This document shows positions 58,034 to 64,000 of a DNA stretch of 64,000 nt, one piece after another. Origin of the DNA: Gordionus sp. m RMFG-2023 (Eukaryota; Nematomorpha; Gordioida; Chordodea; Parachordodidae); contig NC_088777.1 of the NCBI RefSeq assembly GCF_954871325.1, positions 50,782,974 to 50,846,973 of the forward strand, written 5' to 3'. How positions within the stretch are numbered: position 1 is the stretch's first letter; each line of letters opens with the position of its first letter. The translations under genes were made by a program, and so were the position numbers. The notes beneath the pieces are model-generated. The model did no database searches. It saw only the letters and a list, made by a program, of their open reading frames with translations, and was not told the origin of the DNA.

Positions 58034-61000
58034 TCAATTAAGTACTATGTTATGCAAGTCTTTACTCAACTTGGTGTCTTCCTTTTCAGTATATATCTCC
58101 GAATCTGGGCCCAAATCAATCAACTTCTTATTTATAAACAAAACAAAAAAAATTGTGAAGAATATAATAAAAACTGAGTACAAAGGCTTTAATTGTACAT
58201 TTAAAAATAAATTTAAATATTTAATAATTGTAAGAGAAAACAGTTGATCTCTAGCTCACTAAGCCAATTGGTTTACAGAAATACAAATAAATAGGATATT
58301 TTCAATGGTAGAATCATACCTTATCTTCCTCTCCGATTTTTCCTGTTGGGTGCTTTCCTTCAAACTTCTTAAGATCGTTAACCAAGTGCTGATGAAATTT
58401 CCCGTTTATAGATTCCGCATTGGCGTCAGTGACAGCAAGAGATTTTTCGATAGAAGATATAGGAGGAGGTGGGATGGGAGGAGGTGACCGTCTTATAACA
58501 TAATTATTTCTTTCCTCATCTCCCTGTAGGGCATTATGATGGTTACCCAAGATGGGGTTCTTAATTTCCGGGTCTACATTGTTGTCAAGAGGGGTCGATG
58601 TTGTGAAGAAACTGTCTCTTTGGGTAGACGGATTTTCTGATGGCAAGGAAGGTAGATCTTCGTCGTTGTCAGAAGAGGACGAATCTTAAATGAAATTGGT
58701 TAGGTTAAAAAAAATATATATATATAGGTATGGGTGTCATAAGCATCAATATTTAATATAAATATAAACATAATATAAAACTAATTCAAGATAGAGAAGT
58801 CTTTTCTGTACCCTGAACCCTTAGTTCTACTCCTAAGGATATTAACAATCTAATTAAATATAATTTTTTTTAAAAATTAACAATTCTCCCCATTATTATT
58901 AATTTCACTTATTCTTATTCATTATAATTGTAATGTAATGATAGTAAAACGTACCACTGTTTGAATTGTTTGCATCATTTTTGCTTTGATTGAGAGACGT
59001 AGTAAATGATTTATTGGCTCCAGTAGGGTCTAATTCTCGATCAATAGTCTTGGATAGCCTGTCATAACAAGTCAAGCAAACTCTTAAAGGGTGAGAAGAT
59101 TGGTGGGGGAGCAAAAATTTCTTGTTGGCACACATATTACATACAACCAGGCCACAATTCCTGCAATGATGCTTCAAATATAATTTAAAGTTACTAATTA
59201 TCTACTGCCATGGCAGATATTTTTTTAAAAAACATATATTCACATTTTATGTCATATTAGGACATGGAATCGAAGGGGAATTCCAATTGTATCATTTACT
59301 GAGGGAGCTTTTGAAAATCTGACTTAACCAGAAAAGTATTTTAGAATTTATAGAGTACCAGCACTGTGAATTTCAGGCAATTTAAGCATGAAGTTAAAAA
59401 TAAAAAATTTGACGAAGAAAATTGCCTAAAATTTATAAGACAGGTAGAGGGTACCGTGCATTTTTTGTAAAAATAAGATTTTAAAAATTTTCCAAGTAAA
59501 TGACTTAAAATTGAGAGATTCAGAATTTCTCATGGATTCCATATCCAAATAAGACATAAAATTATATATCTTTTATCTTAAGACATAATTTTATATTCAA
59601 ATTTTATTTCATTTTTTGTTATATATTATCTGCAACAAGAAAATTTTTTTTTAAAATATCTTACGAGTCCACATTCAACTAGTATTGTTACATGGCTCCA
59701 TTTTTAAAAATGGTTCACTATTGTGACTAATTTTTAAATGATAAGCATCATGCCTGAAAATGTTTTCTTAAAATCTGATGATAAAATATTCATTCCTAAT
59801 TATAAAGTTTCAATATTTGTAAAAAAAATCCTTATCAAATGAAATATAAATTATATATAGAATAATTTATTTTCATAATAAAATATCAAAAATATACAAT
59901 TTTTAATAATGAAAACATGTCTATCAAGAGTTTTCAGTTAGTAAAGGATGTATTTTTCCCTAAAACATCCTCCACTAAACTAAATTGACTCTTAATGCGA
60001 TAACTGGTTGGGATAGATTTATTTTTTAAAAAAGGTTTTAAAAGAGGGAACTCTTTAAATATGGTGAATATCTGATATTGATGATTTCAAATTAATAATA
60101 TTTATAATTATAAAATGATTATCTTTGTCAGAAAATAATATAAAAAAAACTTAGAACATGAGATGTTCTTAGATGATTATATAATGTTGAGAAAAAAAGA
60201 TGAAACACAGCTCTTGCGCCAATTTATTTGTACCTCTTTTACTGTATTCCTTGAATACCATGTAATCCCTAAATTTGTTAATAATACATTAATTTTTTTT
60301 TTAGTGGACCCTATAATTCTACCTAGTAGAACCAAAATCAGAACCCTGTAAGTTGGGATAACTAGTTATTTGGTAAATTTAATTTAAAAAAATTATGAAA
60401 TTAGGCCAACAATTAGTGATTTTGCTTAATAAAAATTTGGATAACCTTGGGGTAAATGAAAATTTTGAGTAAGGCATTAGGCCCAAATATATAAAAGAAA
60501 TATTATGAAAAATCTGACAATTACTTTGGAAAAAATTTGGTGTACCATCTTTAAACCATTTTTATATAAACCTAGATGTATGTATACTATAAATAATCTT
60601 AGTAAAAAAAATATAGATGTTAACAAAAATTTTGTCTCATTTTTCTTTTAATCATTGAAGAAAATTAACACAAGTAGCATAAAATAATTATTGTCACAAA
60701 ACAATATATATTAGGAGTTGACACAGCCTGGTTTGAACCCACCTGTTAATTTTTTATGAAGGAAAAACAAAAATTTGCTTTTGTCTGGCCTTGGCTGAGC
60801 TAATTGACCCCAATCTACAACTATTAAAAGGCAATCCCTCTCATCTCAAGTAACTTTCTTGCACTTCTAAAGCCTAGATATATAATCCATCATCTATCTT
60901 TTAATTCTTACTTTAATGAATAATAATGAATTTAAGTAAATTTAAACTCGTCGATTGATCAAGGTAAATTGTGATTTTTTGCAGTGCATGCATTGTGAAG

Positions 61001-61730
61001 CTTCAGAATCAGGGATCCAAGGAGCAGCATATTCTGAAGAAGCAACTTTACCAGCTGTTATTTTTTATTAAAAAGTTTAATAAAATAGTACATAAATAAT
61101 ATTAGCCTTTATATTACTTTTAATAAGTAAATCTGAAATACATTTGTTAATATGTGCAATCCATTCTGATTTCTCTGTACTGGTTGCAGCATAAACTGCA
61201 AATGATTTACTTCTGCTAGATATCAGCCAGCCATTTTTTAATGCTTTAAATAATAAATAATTTAATTTAGGAATCATTATACATACATCCTTCATCAGGT
61301 AATGATTTTATTTTGACTTCCTCTAAAGGAATTATATGTTGTTTATTATACTAATGATCTAGGTTTATATTCTAATCATATTAATTAATTACTTTTTTCT
61401 TATTTATAACAATATTCCCATAAACTAAGATATCATTGAACAAAAAAAATTGTCTAGGTTTTGGCTTCTTCCGACATATTTTAGTTAATACACCTTCTCC
61501 TACTAGAACTCTTCCAGGTATTAATAAGGGCTTCATTACATAAAAATATAATATATATATATGTAATACAAAATACCTGTCCTGAATTACCAAAACAACT
61601 TTCAACAAATTGTATTCTCTTCGTATTAGCTTCTGTGTTCACTTAAAATATATAATTAAATAAAAATATGAAAAATATAATAATTTATATGAATTGTTTC
61701 ACCCATATACTCACCTAATTTGTCTACCAT
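58034..61730 (-). CDS. PLEKHF: Phafin/PLEKHF-type PH-FYVE protein, 9 exons
   Basis: Minus-strand exons: 61730-61715, 61641-61577, 61530-61393, 61350-61287, 61243-61118, 61054-60948, 59171-58955, 58684-58320, 58126-58034. They sum to 1,191 nt (396 residues plus TGA) with all phases matching. The start MVDKL equals the family start. The PH domain is at about 30-132 (GRVLVGEGVLTKICRKKP, FFLFNDILVYGNIVI, SFAVYAATSTEKSEW). The FYVE domain is at about 149-212: WIPD at 149, RRHHCRNCG at 171 and eight zinc cysteines at about 158, 161, 175, 178, 183, 186, 204, 207. These motifs bind PI3P on endosomes; vertebrate Phafins act in endosome fusion, autophagy and apoptosis. Vertebrate proteins have 249-279 residues; here about 150 residues are added, with a RRSPPPIPPPPIS stretch (possible SH3 ligand) and an acidic-basic tail. 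If the donor at 58319 is not used, translation stops one codon later at TGA 58316-58314. Confidence 0.93.
59230..59530. mobile_element. Diverged relative of the GCAATGTGTTA fold-back MITE in a Phafin intron
   Basis: AAAATCTGACTTAACCAGAA, AATTTATAGAGTACCAGCAC and, inverted, AAAATTTATAAGACAGG with GTACCGTGCA resemble the centre of the elements at 41931 and 47702. It lies in intron 6 of the Phafin gene. Ends are not clear. Confidence 0.5.
59540..60940. other. Rest of Phafin intron 6, no gene
   Basis: AT-rich intron. TAGTATTGTTACATGGCTCC at 59.68 kb may be a further TAGTGTTG MITE tip. No coding was recognised. Confidence 0.5.
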
Positions 61731-64000
61731 TTAGTCACAATGCAAATATTTAAAGAATATAGTGTGCCTTATATAATAAAGCTTAACATAACATGTCACG
61801 TGTGACATGTGACTTACTTATAAATTTATCAATAAATAAAAAACACTAAAGGTTTTGAATATCGTAAAATTATAAATTTAAGGCAAATAAAATAATTACT
61901 AAACGTTGGTCTACGACTAGCATCAGCGTCTACATGAGCGGTGGAGTATCAACAGTTTTCATAAATTTTTGAGGGGGGTCGGGGGTAAATGGAATTATAG
62001 TTAGATTAGGTGTTAGTATAAATTTATTTGCGGGTATTCCTTAAACTGAACCGCGTATTTATATAAAAACTAGAAGAAACTTACTGGCTACTTGGGGTTG
62101 TTTAATAGCCTTAAATATGATGTTGTGATAAATAGGAATTTAGTAATTTTATTGAGGCAATTAAAGTTGAATCACCTGTTACTTTGATTCTTTACTTTTT
62201 TTCTTAGGTTGTGTTTGAACTATCATATTTGAGTGATTAGACAGGGTATTTCAACGTTGATTTTCACTCATTTTTATACATTTGCTTAATTTAAATATTT
62301 AAATAACATGTAAACGCCTACTAATCGAGTGTTGGCAAATCGATCTACTGCACGTTTCAATGTTGTTAATTCTCATTATTAATCATCAAATATTTTTCAA
62401 ATAATTATGGAACAGTTTATCCGTCAAACGTTCTATTTATATCCTAGCCATAGGCATACATTCATTTATTTAGTTAATTAATTAATTTTATATTTAAATA
62501 AGTATAAAAATTAATATTACTTAACATGTAACTAGATTGAAAAATATATTTAAAAAATAATATGGAATTCTAAATTTTCATATCAGGAAATTCTATTAAT
62601 AAAAATATTAAAGATATTCTTAGATCTCTGCGCTGATGCCTCAATTGATAGCGGCTGTTTTTATATTTTTACATCGGCCTTTAACGGCGCGTCCATTTTT
62701 CTCGGGGGCTCTTAGTTCCAGTTTGGTTTCGTTTTTAACTTATTTCCTGTAGGGATTCCATTTTTACTCAAGTCAGAGTCACACAAACAACATATATTAG
62801 TAAATAGTAATATTCTATTGATTTTTATAAAACTAATTATAATACAAATTTGGAATGCAAACAAAATATAAGGTAAGAAATATAATAAATAAGAAATCAG
62901 ATTTAATCAAATTATAATTGTCATAAAAAAATTATATTTTATCAAGATTCCTGGGACCTATAGAAGTTTGCATTAAGTATTAATCCAGAGATGGAGAAAT
63001 TTTTTTTCTAGGTGCACTCACTAATTGCAGGTATACAAATTACCTTCCTAGCTAAATTAGCAAACCTAGGAAGTTCTGGTTGCTTTTTTACAAAATGTTA
63101 GCGCATACTCTTCTGGTATACTAAGTTGACTGAGTAAAATATGACATTTGCACTAGATCGCTAATGATTTGTATTATTTTGTTTTTTATGTGAAATTCCT
63201 TTTCTATACTATCGATATCCCGGTATGCTTTTGCGTCACGTTTCTAGTTGCCATGGTAAAATATTTCAAATTTCATTTATATGGTAAAGATTAAATGTGA
63301 TATAATTCTAAAAATTCTATACGCGCGCCGCTGCCATAAAAATTGACGGTGTCTGGCAACGCTGATCATCTCAATGGCGGTTTACTGGCGTAAGGAAAAT
63401 TGCCTTTAGGCCAAAATTCTAGACCATCCATGTTTTTACGCCACTTTTCTTTCATTTTTTTCGCTTTTTGTTTTGATGCGATTTTTTTTCGATTTATTTT
63501 TCTACATTTTCTTCCTCCATGTTTCTCCTAGTTAGTTTTTAACTTCTTTTGTCATTTCTATGTTTTACTGCAAATCCAATCCTTCCCAATACAAAAAGAT
63601 AAAAAGTTTAGGAGAAGGAAAAAAAAATTTGATATAGTCATTTTTTTAAAAATTAAATATTTATACTATATTTGCATTATTCCTGACAATTAACCTCGTA
63701 ATATTAGGCTCTTATACGAATACTTCAATAGTATATTTATATAATATAAGTCATCGTTAATGTACATTATCCTGTTTCATGATTGTTAGGGCTGTTGCGG
63801 GATATAAATACTTATAAGCCATAGGCGTAATTTCGGATTGCCCGTTCTCGTTATCATGTTTAGCCAATCAAAATCCTACAACTATATCCCCCTTTCCCTT
63901 CATCTGTCTCTCACTACAAACCAGAGTTTGAAATAAAAAAAAAATTTATCCCAAATTTTAGTAAAAACTCTTGAAGATCACAAAATTGAAGATTTTTTTA
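61731..64000. other. Upstream DNA of the Phafin gene
   Basis: Contains the presumed Phafin promoter (minus strand). At 61797-61815 GTCACGTGTGACATGTGAC is a compact E-box-like palindromic cluster (CACGTG and CATGTG) about 70-85 bases upstream of the ATG. Less AT-rich patches lie at 62.63-62.72 and 63.32-63.45 kb, the latter with CGCGCGCCGC; it could be the start of a gene beyond the window. No coding exon was recognised. Confidence 0.45.
61797..61815. promoter_or_regulatory. E-box palindrome cluster upstream of the Phafin gene
   Basis: GTCACGTGTGACATGTGAC contains the core CACGTG (the binding site of MITF/TFE, USF and MYC-type factors) and CATGTG in 19 bases. TFEB/TFE3 factors drive lysosome and endosome genes through GTCACGTG (CLEAR motif), and GTCACGTG is exactly present. 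The gene product is an endosomal PI3P binder, so the context fits. The functional link is inference. Confidence 0.5.

Noticed and set aside
1-64000. Clustered accessory system such as a toxin, defence or biosynthetic locus
   Set aside because: Only three unrelated host genes and transposon remnants can be supported; nothing suggests a shared new pathway.

Overview
The window is AT-rich eukaryotic DNA with small spliced exons in AT-rich introns. Three genes can be assembled by hand from splice sites, reading phase and recalled homology: a RIPOR/FAM65 family gene, a holocarboxylase synthetase (biotin-protein ligase) and a PH-FYVE protein of the Phafin/PLEKHF family. The gene set says metazoan. 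The compact coding parts, AT richness and dense small hAT-type elements suggest an invertebrate, but I cannot name the taxon from the sequence.

Layout. 1-3.3 kb: AT-rich upstream DNA. 3.36-19.03 kb (+): RIPOR in about 18 exons, with MITEs, a LINE fragment and AAGG satellites in its introns. 19-37 kb: no host gene. This interval holds a deep nest of transposons. A LINE tail is split by a 5.7 kb hAT, which is split by a long-TIR element, which is split by a 1.1 kb insert. Next door a small long-TIR element holds a PIF/Harbinger element, which holds a hAT remnant. 37.37-55.74 kb (-): HLCS in 9 exons. Its last intron holds a fold-back LINE pair, and its second intron holds a 1.4 kb inverted repeat with ORF1-like coding arms. 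58.03-61.73 kb (-): Phafin-like gene in 9 exons. 61.7-64 kb: its upstream DNA.

The exon chains of HLCS (1,809 nt) and the Phafin gene (1,191 nt) each close in frame without any adjustment, and every junction phase agrees, so I trust these models. RIPOR is equally consistent except for one junction at exon 13. The three host genes act in unrelated processes (cell polarity and Rho signalling, biotin attachment, endosomal PI3P binding); nothing suggests they work together.

I found no operon-like defence or biosynthetic system and no CRISPR array. The most notable content is the transposon nest with readable target-site duplications at each level, the head-to-head LINE with near-identical 560 bp arms, and several repeated MITE families.
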